The position numbers and the translations under genes were made by a program. 64,000 nt of DNA from Periweissella fabalis (lineage in GTDB: Bacteria; Bacillota; Bacilli; Lactobacillales; Lactobacillaceae), in assembly GCF_012396505.1 (NCBI RefSeq), contig NZ_JAAXPN010000001.1, positions 124,001 through 188,000 on the forward strand, written 5' to 3'. Positions within the stretch are counted from its first letter, which is position 1. Each line of letters starts with the position of its first letter. This document shows positions 44,132 to 53,670 of this stretch, piece by piece. The notes beneath the pieces are model-generated. The model made no database searches and was not told where the DNA came from. It saw only the letters and a program-made list of their open reading frames with translations.

Positions 44132-45794
44132 TTTAAGGGCGAAAGACACAGGTTTTCAAAGCCATGATGAAAGCCCATATCTTCAAATTATTTTTCCTTA
44201 TAGTTCTGATTAAATATGTTATAATCTGCCTATTCAAAGTAAAGGAATTGACGAAATCATGCTTAACTTAACATCAACAACGGAATATGTCTACGTCCGT
44301 CACTATCGTAACTACCCCAGCGTTGATGTTAAAACATCAACGGGGGTTACATGTCCAAAATGAATTGCATAACTATGCCGTTAAATATTTGGAAAAAACG
44401 TATGGCCGCAAACATGTTTCACGGCCATTTCCCCAATCATTGGCGGCTAAAAAGTTTTTAGTTGCAGAAATTGCCGGCAAATTTGCTAAAGATTGCTATG
44501 ATTTAGATCGTTGGCAAGCTAATAAAATCGGCTTGCACTCGCAAGGAGCCCGGTTGTTTTTGCTGACATTACTAACTAATTTCGGTCAATATCGCAAAAC
44601 CTTGTTTAAAGCTTTTAAAATGAGTAGTCAGGAAAAAATGGCCTACAAAAATAATGAACATGGTAACAACGCAAAGCATAGGTCGTGGTATCGTAAAGGT
44701 TCACTCAACTTCTTACGTAAAAACAACTCCTACAAAACGATTTCATTGCCTGATAACAAGCAAATTCAAGTAGTTTCAAATCACGGTATTAAGATATAAG
44801 ATTTTGGGGTACTACAAGTTGTTGAAAATATTAAAAACCTTGCTAATAAAACGATTGTGATTTCTAAATTAAAGCTAAAAGGCAATGGACACTACGAATT
44901 ACAATTAGTAATCCGTGAACAAGTTGCACGTAAGCAACCTGACAATAAAATCGGCGTTGATTGGAATATGAAAGATAATAAAATTTTTCATACTTCAGCG
45001 GATCAAACACATTACCTTGCTACTGCGATTGCAGACCAAGCAGATTATTTAGAAACCCAAATTAATACTTTAAAATCCAGACGCGACAAACTGATTTGGC
45101 TACAATTTAATAGTCAACGGTTAAGTAAGCTAAATCAGCAGATTAAATATTTAAATATTAAACGGACCAATATCTTGAATGAAGCTTATAAAAAATTAGC
45201 ACGGGCACTGTTCCAAGCTACCGATTTAGTTGTTGTTGAACAATTAGATAGTAAAGAAATGCGTGCCGTAAAACGAACCAATACGGGGTTAAACCGGAAA
45301 CTCGCCAAAATCAAACCGTATCGGCTCATGGCATTAATTGAAATGACCGCTAATAAAACTGGTAAAACGTTGATTCGCGTTGATAGTTATAAAACATCAC
45401 AAGTTGAATATGGCACCGAATTTGCAGAAAAGCACCCCGTGGCCGTACGTGATTGGATCTCAAAATACACTGGTAACATGATTTCACGAGATTTAAACGC
45501 TTCAAAGAACATTTTGGCATGGGGCTTAGACCCAGAAAAACACATCAAATTAAAAGACTACCCAGCGATTAAGCCAAGTAGTCTGATTGCAATAAATTAG
45601 TTTTAAAATAGGCGAAACAGAACCTTGTCGTCTTGAAAGGCTTTGAGGGCGGATATGTGCGTATCACTTTGAGTGTGCAAAACAAGTGCGATATATCCAA
45701 CGATTTCCTATGCGGAAACCACTCGTCAGAGTGCATTGCCTAAACGTTTTCAATTAAAAATTGAAGCTCGTTCATTCATGGACGAGTAGTTCAC
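44132..45794 (+). mobile_element. IS1341-type element (tnpB only, no tnpA)
   Basis: Contains a TnpB gene but no Y1 transposase. A possible left-end hairpin GGTTTTCA/TGAAAGCC lies at 44151-44176; the right end has TTCAATT/AATTGAA (45749-45765) and CTCGT/ACGAG (45767-45786) hairpins then AGTTCAC, the usual IS200/IS605 end architecture. The left boundary is uncertain. Confidence 0.7.
44287..45600 (+). pseudogene. TnpB RNA-guided nuclease with one in-frame nonsense codon
   Basis: Frames 44287-44799 and 44857-45600 are in register and the bases between are open, so only the TAA at 44797-44799 interrupts a protein of about 437 residues. RuvC acidic residues are present: Asp in KIGVDWNMKD, Glu in LVVVEQLDSKEM, Asp in ISRDLNASKNIL. 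The zinc-ribbon cysteines expected between the last two are all absent (SYKTSQVEYG, WISKYTGNM). Either recently killed or read through at low level. Confidence 0.85.
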
Positions 45795-45815
45795 TAAGAA
45801 CTGCATGTTTCAAAT
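45601..45815 (+). ncRNA. Predicted omega RNA (TnpB guide RNA) region
   Basis: The roughly 190 bases after tnpB, up to AGTTCAC at 45788-45794, lie where TnpB scaffolds are encoded and include the two right-end hairpins. The guide would be the flanking DNA after 45794 (TAAGAACTGCATGTTTCAAA). From 45816 to 45970 the sequence is AT-rich with no gene. Confidence 0.5.
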
Positions 45816-45997
45816 CTGACACATACCAAGTAATTAAAGGTGCACTTAGGTATAATACTTTTTTGGTTTTAATTATTATATTCGGTAATACTAGTTATTT
45901 AGTTTAAAAATGATATTCGATTATGCTATTATTATTTGGAATATTATAAATTTTGTACTATTATATTTGATTACAACAGTACATGGGAGGTATATAG

Positions 45998-46381
45998 ATG
46001 CGACAAACGATAGTCAGACGAGGCTTGGAGTTAGTTGCAGTAGTTGGTATTGTAGCGCTTGGATTTATTAGTCTAGCCCCGCAAAAACCTACGCAGCAAA
46101 CGGTAACGCTCGATCACGGTCAATTAAAATATACAGGTGCAATCGCCAACAATAAGTTCAATGGCCAAGGAACATTACAAGTTCAAAACCAGGGAAGTTA
46201 TACAGGTAATTTTGCAGATGGTCGTTTTAAAGGCTTAGGTGAATTTACAGCTAAACAAGGTTGGAGATTACAAGGTGATTTTAATAATGGGCAACTTGTT
46301 AACAACGTCAAATTACAAGTTGGCGATAAGACATATGCTCAAAAAATATTAGAGGACGGTACATTAACAAATGCGCATTAA
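45998..46381 (+). CDS. Membrane-anchored MORN-repeat protein
   Basis: 127 residues. N-terminal anchor (LELVAVVGIVALGFISLA), then three MORN-like repeats: GQLKYTGAIANNKFNGQGTL, GSYTGNFADGRFKGLGEF, GWRLQGDFNNGQL. Its end overlaps the start of the OatA-type gene by 11 bases. Likely an accessory of that O-acetyltransferase or of wall binding; this is inference from coupling. Confidence 0.75.
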   Translation: MRQTIVRRGLELVAVVGIVALGFISLAPQKPTQQTVTLDHGQLKYTGAIANNKFNGQGTLQVQNQGSYTGNFADGRFKGLGEFTAKQGWRLQGDFNNGQLVNNVKLQVGDKTYAQKILEDGTLTNAH

Positions 46382-48212
46382 ATGGTTTAGTCTTGTCCGC
46401 ATTACTGGACTTATTCTAGTATTGACATATCACTTTTTTCAAACCAAGTTTACAGGTGGGTTCATCGGAGTTGATGTGTTCTTTACCTTCTCGGGGTTCT
46501 TAATCACTGCCTTAATGGTGGATGAATTTGCCCGTTCAACTGACTTTAAATTGATTTCATTTTACCGGCGTCGTTTCTACCGGATTGTACCACCGCTATT
46601 TATTTCCGTTTTACTAGTCTTACCATTAACATATTTAGTTGATCATGACTTTGTCACAGGTATTGGTAAGCAAATTGCAGCAGCGTTAAGTTTTACAACA
46701 AACTACTTTGAAATTGGCACAAGTGGTAGTTATGAAAATAAATTTATTCCCCATTTGTTCGTACACACGTGGTCATTAGCTGTTGAAATGCATTTCTATA
46801 TTATTTGGGGGCTAATCGCATTTATTATTGCTAAACTTAGCCGTCGTTACAGTAAAAGTAGTGATATTTCAGTATTGGTACTCTTTCGAAGTATGTTATT
46901 TGTAGTTGCATTAGTATTTACGATTGGTAGTTTTTTGGCAATGTACTTTGGTGCAATTGGCTTAAAGGATTTTTCACCAGTCTACTTTTCAAGTGTGACG
47001 CATAGTTTCCCATTCTTTATTGGTTGTATTTTAGGTATTTTAACGGGAATCAAAAACCATATTCATGCCTACAAATGGCTTACCAACCACTGTAACGCTT
47101 TTCTAGCAACTTTGATTGTGGTTTTAAGTTTCGCTGGGTTAGTAAGTTTAGGCTATACAATGAATTTTGATAGTTTGAACACATACCAAGGTGGAATGTA
47201 TGTAGCATCAATCTTAGCGGGAATTATGATTTTAGGAGCTCGGTTACTCCATGATCATACGCCAAACCTTAATGAACCACGTTGGGCTACGTTCTTAGCT
47301 GATGTTAGTTACAGTGTGTATTTATATCACTGGCCACTATATGTAATTTTCTCACATATGATGCCTAACACAATTGCGGCTATCGTAACAACAATTGTAT
47401 CAATTATTTTATCAGCACTTTCATACTACATTTTGGAACCAGTTATTGCTGGTAAGCCGGCTGAAGCCTTTGGTCGTGTCTGGACTTGGCGTCAATTAGG
47501 ATTACCTATTATTGTCGTTGCAGTACTCTTAACGGTAAATGCCAATGCAGTTATCAAGGCTGCGCCACAAGTATCTTCATTAGAACAATCATTACTAGTT
47601 GGTGGTATCTATCAAGATGTTGATAAGATTACTAACACGCATGATGCAGTTCTAGCAGCCGCAAAACCAAAAACTAACAACGGTAAAGCTGATAAGAGTA
47701 TTCCAGCAGGGGTATCAATTATTGGTGATAGTGTGACGCTTGGAACACGTAATTATCTTGGTGCCCACGTTGCTAATAGTAGTATTGATGCTGAAGGTGA
47801 CCGGACAATGAACTTGGCTTATCAAGTAATGATGAACCAACAACGAAGTCATATTCTTCGGGAATATGTAGTTATTTGTATCGGAACCAATGCCTTAAAT
47901 GATTACGCTGAGCAAACTATGAAATTAGTTAATGATTTGGCGCCTGGTCACAAGTTGATCTTTATGACGCCATACAACCAACATGCTACTGCTAGTTGGA
48001 ATTCAACTAAGTCAGCGGTCTTAGAACGGCAGTTGGCTAAAAAATACGACTTTATCACAATTGCTGATTGGGATAAAGCAGCTGCACAACATCCAGAAAT
48101 CTTCCAAGGTACAGATGGGGTCCACTTTGCTGGCCGTCACGCTGGGGATGTTTTATATGCAGATGTTATGAACCAAGCTTTAAAAGCGGCCCAAAACACA
48201 CCAGCTAAATAA
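46371..48212 (+). CDS. oatA: OatA-type peptidoglycan O-acetyltransferase (acyltransferase-3 + SGNH)
   Basis: 613 residues. Ten or so helices of acyltransferase 3 (LVLTYHFFQTKFTGGFIGVD, FYRRRFYRIVPPLF, HTWSLAVEMHFYIIWG), then an extracytoplasmic SGNH domain with Ser in SIIGDSVTLG, Gly-Asn region CIGTNALND and the DxxH pair in TDGVHFAGRHAG. O-acetylates wall polymer, giving lysozyme resistance in known cases. Its ATG overlaps the MORN gene, so translation is coupled. Confidence 0.88.
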   Translation: MRIKWFSLVRITGLILVLTYHFFQTKFTGGFIGVDVFFTFSGFLITALMVDEFARSTDFKLISFYRRRFYRIVPPLFISVLLVLPLTYLVDHDFVTGIGKQIAAALSFTTNYFEIGTSGSYENKFIPHLFVHTWSLAVEMHFYIIWGLIAFIIAKLSRRYSKSSDISVLVLFRSMLFVVALVFTIGSFLAMYFGAIGLKDFSPVYFSSVTHSFPFFIGCILGILTGIKNHIHAYKWLTNHCNAFLATLIVVLSFAGLVSLGYTMNFDSLNTYQGGMYVASILAGIMILGARLLHDHTPNLNEPRWATFLADVSYSVYLYHWPLYVIFSHMMPNTIAAIVTTIVSIILSALSYYILEPVIAGKPAEAFGRVWTWRQLGLPIIVVAVLLTVNANAVIKAAPQVSSLEQSLLVGGIYQDVDKITNTHDAVLAAAKPKTNNGKADKSIPAGVSIIGDSVTLGTRNYLGAHVANSSIDAEGDRTMNLAYQVMMNQQRSHILREYVVICIGTNALNDYAEQTMKLVNDLAPGHKLIFMTPYNQHATASWNSTKSAVLERQLAKKYDFITIADWDKAAAQHPEIFQGTDGVHFAGRHAGDVLYADVMNQALKAAQNTPAK

Positions 48213-48255
48213 AGCCAGTGTGCTTGCAGCTAGCTACTTTAATATAACAAGTATT

Positions 48256-48298
48256 AAAAAAGGACTGAATTTGGTATTTCACCAAGTTCAGTCCTTTT
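48256..48298 (+). terminator. Terminator after oatA
   Basis: AAAAAAGGACTGAATTTGGT pairs with ACCAAGTTCAGTCCTTTT. Confidence 0.85.
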
Positions 48299-48335
48299 GT
48301 GTTTCTTTAGCGTTCACCGTTTAACGATGAGCACG

Positions 48336-48476
48336 CTATCCATGAATTGTTTCTTCTAACTTGTCGCCAGCCTTATCAATTTTCTTAGCGGCAAAAACAG
48401 TACCACCAACTAAAAGGCCACCAACAAGGAGTGTTGCTGCAATCATAAATTTAAAAATTGATTTTAACACGTCCAT
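48336..48476 (-). CDS. 46-residue membrane protein, unknown
   Basis: Not noticed by length-limited searches. ATG 48476 with GGGG upstream; product MDVLKSIFKFMIAATLLVGG then LLVGGTVFAAKKIDKAGDKL and an acidic end: one Gly-rich helix and a charged amphipathic tail, like small YtxH-type stress proteins. It starts 30 bases after the GlsB-like gene and is co-directional. Confidence 0.65.
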   Translation of the reverse strand: MDVLKSIFKFMIAATLLVGGLLVGGTVFAAKKIDKAGDKLEETIHG

Positions 48477-48506
48477 CTTATTTACCCCACATTAAGAATA
48501 TATAAG

Positions 48507-48755
48507 TTAGTCGGCATTGCGACCAACAAAGAATGAAACCACAGCAACGACAACTACCGCACCAATAATTGATGGGATTAAAGCCATCCCTGCTAAGTGT
48601 GGGCCCCAGTTACCAAGCACTGCTTGACCAACTGCTGATCCAACCAAACCAGCTACAATATTTGCAATCCAACCCATTGATTGGCCTTTGCTAGTAATTG
48701 CGCCGGCAATGGCTCCGATAATAGCTCCAATAATTAATACCCATAACCAATGCAT
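48507..48755 (-). CDS. GlsB/YeaQ/YmgE family stress membrane protein
   Basis: 82 residues, three Gly-rich helices (WLWVLIIGAIIGAIAGAI; GWIANIVAGLVGSAVGQAVL; SIIGAVVVVAVVSFFVGR), exactly the family pattern. AAGGGGGT site. Usually stress-induced, with Asp23/Gls24 proteins; none is near. Forms a unit with the 46-residue protein. Confidence 0.9.
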   Translation of the reverse strand: MHWLWVLIIGAIIGAIAGAITSKGQSMGWIANIVAGLVGSAVGQAVLGNWGPHLAGMALIPSIIGAVVVVAVVSFFVGRNAD

Positions 48756-48866
48756 AATAGTACCCCCTTATAAATATTGAATTTGATGTCTTAAATAAAT
48801 AAGTTCTCATCTAACACATCTTTATTAAATTATAAGCTTCGGTTTAAAAAACTTCAAATAATGTGC

Positions 48867-50576
48867 TTACAAGGTATGTTGGATAGTGAAGAAATACCGT
48901 AATAAAGCGACGCCATAGTGGGGATGGCTTTGTTGCTCTTTTAAAATGCTTTGTAAGCGACTAGGGTAGTCGGTAATAATCGCATCGACGTTCATAACTG
49001 ATAACCAATACATTGATGGCCGATCATTGGCCGTCCAAGCATACACTTGCTTCTTTTGCGCATGAATATCACGAACTAATTGCGGTGTTAATGTACTGTA
49101 TTCAACGGTGTAAAAAGCATTTTTCCCTTTTGGTAAGGTATCAGTATTATAAGGTAAGATAAAACCGATTTTGATTTTATTATCATTTTCCTTAACATTT
49201 TGAACTAAGTTTTTATTAAGTGAATGTAAGATTGCATGGTTTTTAGTCAATTCAGGACCAAATTCCTTTAGAAAGGCGGTTAGCGTTTTCTTATTTGCGA
49301 CCATGGAAGTTTTTAACTCAATTAATAATGGTTGATGGTGCTTGGTAGCATAGTCTAGATACTCGTGCAATGAAGGAACTTTAGCTTTTTCACCATCAAT
49401 ATGCATAGTTAAATTGGTGATTTGCTTAAGTGTTAGTTCAGCAGGGGTATTATTAACCCCAGTTAAGACTTTGAGGTTAGTATCGTGTAAAATAATAAAC
49501 TTATTATCTTTAGTTAACTGCACATCGGTTTCAATATAATCTGGATGTGCACTTTTAATTGTATTTTTAAGGCTTTCCAAGCTATTGGGCAAGCCATTAT
49601 CACCATCGACACCACGGTGTGAAATGACAATTGGTTGGCGAGTAACCGTTGGAAACCAGCTATTTTCAGTTGTCACTGCGACAGCTCCACAGCCTAAAAG
49701 CACTAAACTAGCAAGTAAGCGATTGCCCAGACCTAAATGCTGACGCAAGTTAAATGATAGCCGATTAGGATTTAAAATATGACGATTAATTTGCCAGATA
49801 AACCAAGTTGTTAAGGCATAAATAGCAGCTGTAAAGATAACCATTAAAACGTTGGCACTATGACGTGCAAGTGGGATGGCAGTAATTTCTACTAGCTTTT
49901 GTACACCGTATAAAAGAGCAGCCAAAATAGCTAAAACGACTAAGTTAGCAATAACTGAACCGATAAAACGTAAAACTTGATGCCAAGTGACGTTATGCCA
50001 ACTATTTTTGCAAGCTTGGCGGAAGCTTTGCCCAGCCATAATATTAGGAATAACTTGACCTAATTTGATTAAAACTAAGATATAAACGAGGAGGCCCCCG
50101 GTAACAGCTAGTCCAAGTGCTGATTTTTCTAGTAAAACTTGCGAAATAAAATCAGGTAACTTAATCAAATTGGCCAATGGCAAGCGATAACCAAGCATTG
50201 TCATAGGAACAAATGCAATGGCATCTAATAATAGTAAGCCTAAAATTGTGGGGCTAAACAGATGTAAGCGTAAAGTAATGGCACTGGTATTGCTAAGCCA
50301 CTTAATGATGATTTGGATTAAGAGGCTAAAGAACCAAAAAGTAATTAGATAGATAACTAAGGCCCCGCCAAATTGGTCCAGGTGACTTAAAATAAAGCCA
50401 ACTAAAGCTTGAATTGTGGTACTAGGGATATTAGCTGTATTGGGAAATTGATGGTTAGCAAATGTAAAAATTTGTGTCCAAAGCCAATTAAAGGCTAATA
50501 AAACCAAGGGGGTAATAATAAAAAATGCTGGCCCCGTTTGATTCTCCCGTGGTGTAATGGTGTTGATACGACGCAT
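48867..50576 (-). CDS. Glycerophosphodiester phosphodiesterase with N-terminal membrane domain
   Basis: 569 residues. About eight helices in the first 320 residues (GDPD-associated membrane domain), then an extracytoplasmic catalytic domain: VISHRGVDGDNGLPNSLESL (HRG and Asn-Ser-Leu-Glu), DYIETDVQLTKDNKFIILHD (E-x-D and His), LIELKTS. It hydrolyses glycerophosphodiesters, perhaps from lipoteichoic acid turnover. Confidence 0.92.
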   Translation of the reverse strand: MRRINTITPRENQTGPAFFIITPLVLLAFNWLWTQIFTFANHQFPNTANIPSTTIQALVGFILSHLDQFGGALVIYLITFWFFSLLIQIIIKWLSNTSAITLRLHLFSPTILGLLLLDAIAFVPMTMLGYRLPLANLIKLPDFISQVLLEKSALGLAVTGGLLVYILVLIKLGQVIPNIMAGQSFRQACKNSWHNVTWHQVLRFIGSVIANLVVLAILAALLYGVQKLVEITAIPLARHSANVLMVIFTAAIYALTTWFIWQINRHILNPNRLSFNLRQHLGLGNRLLASLVLLGCGAVAVTTENSWFPTVTRQPIVISHRGVDGDNGLPNSLESLKNTIKSAHPDYIETDVQLTKDNKFIILHDTNLKVLTGVNNTPAELTLKQITNLTMHIDGEKAKVPSLHEYLDYATKHHQPLLIELKTSMVANKKTLTAFLKEFGPELTKNHAILHSLNKNLVQNVKENDNKIKIGFILPYNTDTLPKGKNAFYTVEYSTLTPQLVRDIHAQKKQVYAWTANDRPSMYWLSVMNVDAIITDYPSRLQSILKEQQSHPHYGVALLRYFFTIQHTL

Positions 50577-50769
50577 AATAATTCCACCTTTCAGGTTATA
50601 ATTTCTACCTTAATATTAGTGAAAAAAATGCTAATTGTAAAAAAATATGCCCGCTTTCAGGATGATTTTTGAACTTCTTTACATATTTATTACCATAATT
50701 AGGATAGAAATTTAACTAGATCAGCTATAATGTAACCACCTTAACAAATACGAATGTGAGGATACCATC

Positions 50770-51308
50770 ATGTTAGTGCAAAACGTCCACGAGGTTATTA
50801 AAATCCAACCTGTTAGTACTGCGGATGCCAGTCAAGTTTATGCTTTAATCAAAAAAATTATCACCATCTAGCCCCATGGTTGCCATGGGTTAATAACCTA
50901 CATACTGTTGACCAAGAAGCAACGTACCTTGAATATGCTGTGCATAAAATTATGCAAGGGCGTTTATATTTAGCTAACATTGTGATTGATGATCAAATTG
51001 TTGGCCAAGTTGAAATTCACAATATCAGTGCTAATAACCATCGTGGTGAAGTTGGTTATTGGCTAGATTCGGAATTTCAAGGCCGTGGAATCATGACCTA
51101 TGCGGTACGCCAGGTAATTAATTATGCATTTGAAGAATTACATCTCCATCGCTTGGAATTAATTACGGATGTTGCTAATGAAGCTAGTCAGCAAGTGGCA
51201 CGTCGCTTAGGTTGGAAGAAAGAGGCTTATTTAAGTGATTATCTAATTAGTGGGGATGGCTATCAAGACGCTGTCTTATTTTGTAAAATCAATCACCAGC
51301 AAGTTTAA
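50770..51308 (+). pseudogene. GNAT acetyltransferase (RimJ/RimL type), frameshifted at an A7 tract
   Basis: ATG 50770 follows GTGAGGAT. The first 27 codons read normally to ALIKK, then the A7 tract (50851-50857) puts the rest out of frame; with eight A residues it continues NYHHLAPWLPWVNN into the remaining 142 codons. GEVGYWLDSEFQGRGIMTYA is the acetyl-CoA site; RLELITDVANEASQQVARRLGW the C-terminal motif. It may be phase-variable or rescued by slippage. Confidence 0.85.
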
Positions 51309-51315
51309 CTTTTGT

Positions 51316-51345
51316 AGCTCAGAAAATTTTTCTGAGCTTTTTTTC
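51316..51345 (+). terminator. Terminator after the GNAT gene
   Basis: AGCTCAGAAAA pairs with TTTTCTGAGCTTTTTTT. The following 250 bases up to 51600 are AT-rich with a TATAAT-like -10 near 51546 and no other feature. Confidence 0.85.
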
Positions 51346-51604
51346 GTTATATAAGAAATAAAGTGAAAATTTTTTTACGAAAGCTTAGCCTAAAAATTAT
51401 TGCTAGTTATTGCTCAAAATATTATTTATAAATGTCTAGGATTAAAAGGTTGATTTAATAGGCTTTTTGGCCTAAAAAATTTTTAGCAATGTTGTTTCGT
51501 CTATCGACCTATAAAAATAATTTATAAGATAGCAAATTTTTGACTATAATAACATTCGTCGGTTAAAGTAAGAGTATAGAAAATCAAAAAAGGAGCACAA
51601 TGAT

Positions 51605-53227
51605 ATGCTTACAGGAAAAGATTTACTCAACAACCCATTTTTGAACAAAGGAACCGCCTTTTCAGCCCAAGAACGTGCGGACTACAAACTCAACGGTTTG
51701 TTGCCAACAGCTATCCAAACGCTCGACGAACAAGTTGCAGCAACATATGCTCAATTAGAAACTTATACTACCCGTTACGAACAAAACAAGTTCTTAATGT
51801 CTGTTTACAATACTAACCGCGTGCTTTACTACGCTATCGTTGGTTCACACATTAAAGAATTGTTGCCAGTAATTTACACCCCAACAATTGCTGATGCCGT
51901 ACGTGGTTTCTCAGATGACTTCGTTCGTCCAAATGACGCCGTTTTCCTTGATGTTAACCACCCTGAAACGATGGCTGATGTCTTGAAAGAAGCTAGCAAG
52001 GATATGCCACAAGTTGATATGTTAGTTATCACTGATGGTGAAGGTGTGCTTGGAATTGGTGACTGGGGTATCCAAGGGGTGATGATTTCAGTTGGTAAGT
52101 TAGCCGTTTATACAGTGGCTGCTGGTATCAACCCACAACACGTATTACCAATCGTGATTGATAATGGGACTAACCGTCAAGAATTACTCGACAATCCTAA
52201 CTATGTTGGTAACCGTCAAAACCGTAAAACTGGTCAAGAATACTGGGATTACATTGATCAATTCGTTGAAACTGCTAAAGGCATGTTCCCAGATGTATTA
52301 TTCCACTGGGAAGACTTTGGTCGGGCCAATGCCAGCGTAATCTTGGAAAAATACAAGAACGAAATTACAACTTTCAATGATGATATCCAAGGAACTGGTG
52401 TGATGATGGCAGCATCAATGAACACCGTTGCTAAGGCATCTAACAAACCCGTAACTGAACAAACTTATGTTGTCTTTGGTGGTGGAACGGCTGGTATCGG
52501 GGTTTCTGATCAAATCCGTAATGAAATGGTCCGTCAAGGAATGACTGAAGAGGATGCAATGAAGCGTTTCTACATTGTAGACCGTTACGGTTTAGTTATC
52601 GAAGGTCAAGAAAACTTGACTGAAGGCCAAACTCGTTATGCGCGTCCCGCTGACGAATTCTCAACTTCAATGGCAACTTTGACAGATGTTGTTAAAGCTG
52701 TGAAGCCAACTGTCTTGATTGGTACTTCAGGTCAAGCTAATACTTTCACACAAGAAATTGTTGAAATCATGAGTGCTAACACTGAACGTCCAGCTATCAT
52801 GCCAATTTCAAACCCAACTGAATTACAAGAAGGTAAAGCTGATGACATTATTAAGTGGTCTAAGGGTAATGCCTTGGTAGTTACTGGTTCACCTTCAGAT
52901 CCGGTTGAATTTGAAGGTACAACTTACTACATCGGTCAAGCTAACAACTCATTACTTTACCCTGGTTTGGGTGCTGGGATCGTGGTTTCTAAGGCAAGCA
53001 CTGTGACTGATGCAATGCTTTCTGCTGCTGCTCACGGTATTGCTGATATCCAAGACTTGTCAGAAAAGGGTGCTTCATTGTTGCCACCTGTTGAAACTGC
53101 TCCACAAGCTTCTAAGTATGTCGCAATGGCCGTTGTTAAGGCTGCGATTGAAGACAAGGTTAACCGTGCTGAAATTACTGATGTTGAAGCTGCGGTTGAT
53201 GCAAGCATTTGGAAAGCTGAATATTAA
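51605..53227 (+). CDS. mleA: Malolactic enzyme (malic-enzyme family)
   Basis: 540 residues, the length of MleS/MleA. LLNNPFLNKGTAFS, GIGDWGIQGVMISVGKL, HWEDFGRANA and TFNDDIQGTG are family blocks; GDWG and HWEDFGR agree with malolactic enzymes rather than NAD-malic enzymes of the SfcA group. It decarboxylates L-malate to L-lactate. Codons are those of highly expressed genes (AAC, TTC, GGT). No malate permease or MleR gene lies beside it. AAAGGAG site. A 111-bp hairpin element starts six bases after the stop. Confidence 0.82.
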   Translation: MLTGKDLLNNPFLNKGTAFSAQERADYKLNGLLPTAIQTLDEQVAATYAQLETYTTRYEQNKFLMSVYNTNRVLYYAIVGSHIKELLPVIYTPTIADAVRGFSDDFVRPNDAVFLDVNHPETMADVLKEASKDMPQVDMLVITDGEGVLGIGDWGIQGVMISVGKLAVYTVAAGINPQHVLPIVIDNGTNRQELLDNPNYVGNRQNRKTGQEYWDYIDQFVETAKGMFPDVLFHWEDFGRANASVILEKYKNEITTFNDDIQGTGVMMAASMNTVAKASNKPVTEQTYVVFGGGTAGIGVSDQIRNEMVRQGMTEEDAMKRFYIVDRYGLVIEGQENLTEGQTRYARPADEFSTSMATLTDVVKAVKPTVLIGTSGQANTFTQEIVEIMSANTERPAIMPISNPTELQEGKADDIIKWSKGNALVVTGSPSDPVEFEGTTYYIGQANNSLLYPGLGAGIVVSKASTVTDAMLSAAAHGIADIQDLSEKGASLLPPVETAPQASKYVAMAVVKAAIEDKVNRAEITDVEAAVDASIWKAEY

Positions 53228-53233
53228 GAAGAA

Positions 53234-53361
53234 GAGTGCGAAGCCAACTGGGAAGTAGTGAGCACTACTGACGCATAGCAAAAGATACGGTCTTAGTATC
53301 TTAGCTATGCGACGGTAGGCGGAACTACTTGGTTGGCTGAGCACGTCTAGGCTCTGCTGCC
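53234..53361 (+). repeat. 111-bp nested palindrome, element B, with tail
   Basis: GAGTGCGAAGCCAAC to GTTGGCTGAGCAC (53234-53344); inner pairs AAGTAGT/ACTACTT, GCATAGC/GCTATGC, AGATAC/GTATCT. Followed by one copy of the tail GAGCACGTCTAGGCTCTGCT. From 53362 to 53488 nothing else is seen. Confidence 0.85.
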
Positions 53362-53488
53362 ACAACGGAATTTGAACCTTCCTAAAAATTTGCAGATACA
53401 TGAGAAAAAGGAGCACGGCAAAACTAATTTTTAATAGTACTTTGCAGCCAAAACGTGCCCCATAGATTCGATATATTTTGAATATATT

Positions 53489-53524
53489 AAAAATCCCAGG
53501 AAAAATTCATTTCCTGGGATTTTT
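53489..53524 (+). terminator. Terminator downstream of element B
   Basis: AAAAATCCCAGGAAA pairs with TTTCCTGGGATTTTT. Confidence 0.8.
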
Positions 53525-53670
53525 GCTAGTATCTTCTTCGTATCACTTGGTTATTAATGCCGCTTTAGTCAATAAATATAAGGCAATTGTGACTAAAAAA
53601 ATGTATTATTTACTTAAGGCTATATTGATTAATAGTCTACTATTTAGACAGACAAATTGAGGTCAAGTCC

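Noticed and set aside
44797-44799. Programmed recoding (readthrough) in tnpB
   Set aside because: No stimulatory structure or favourable context is evident; a simple nonsense mutation explains the stop.
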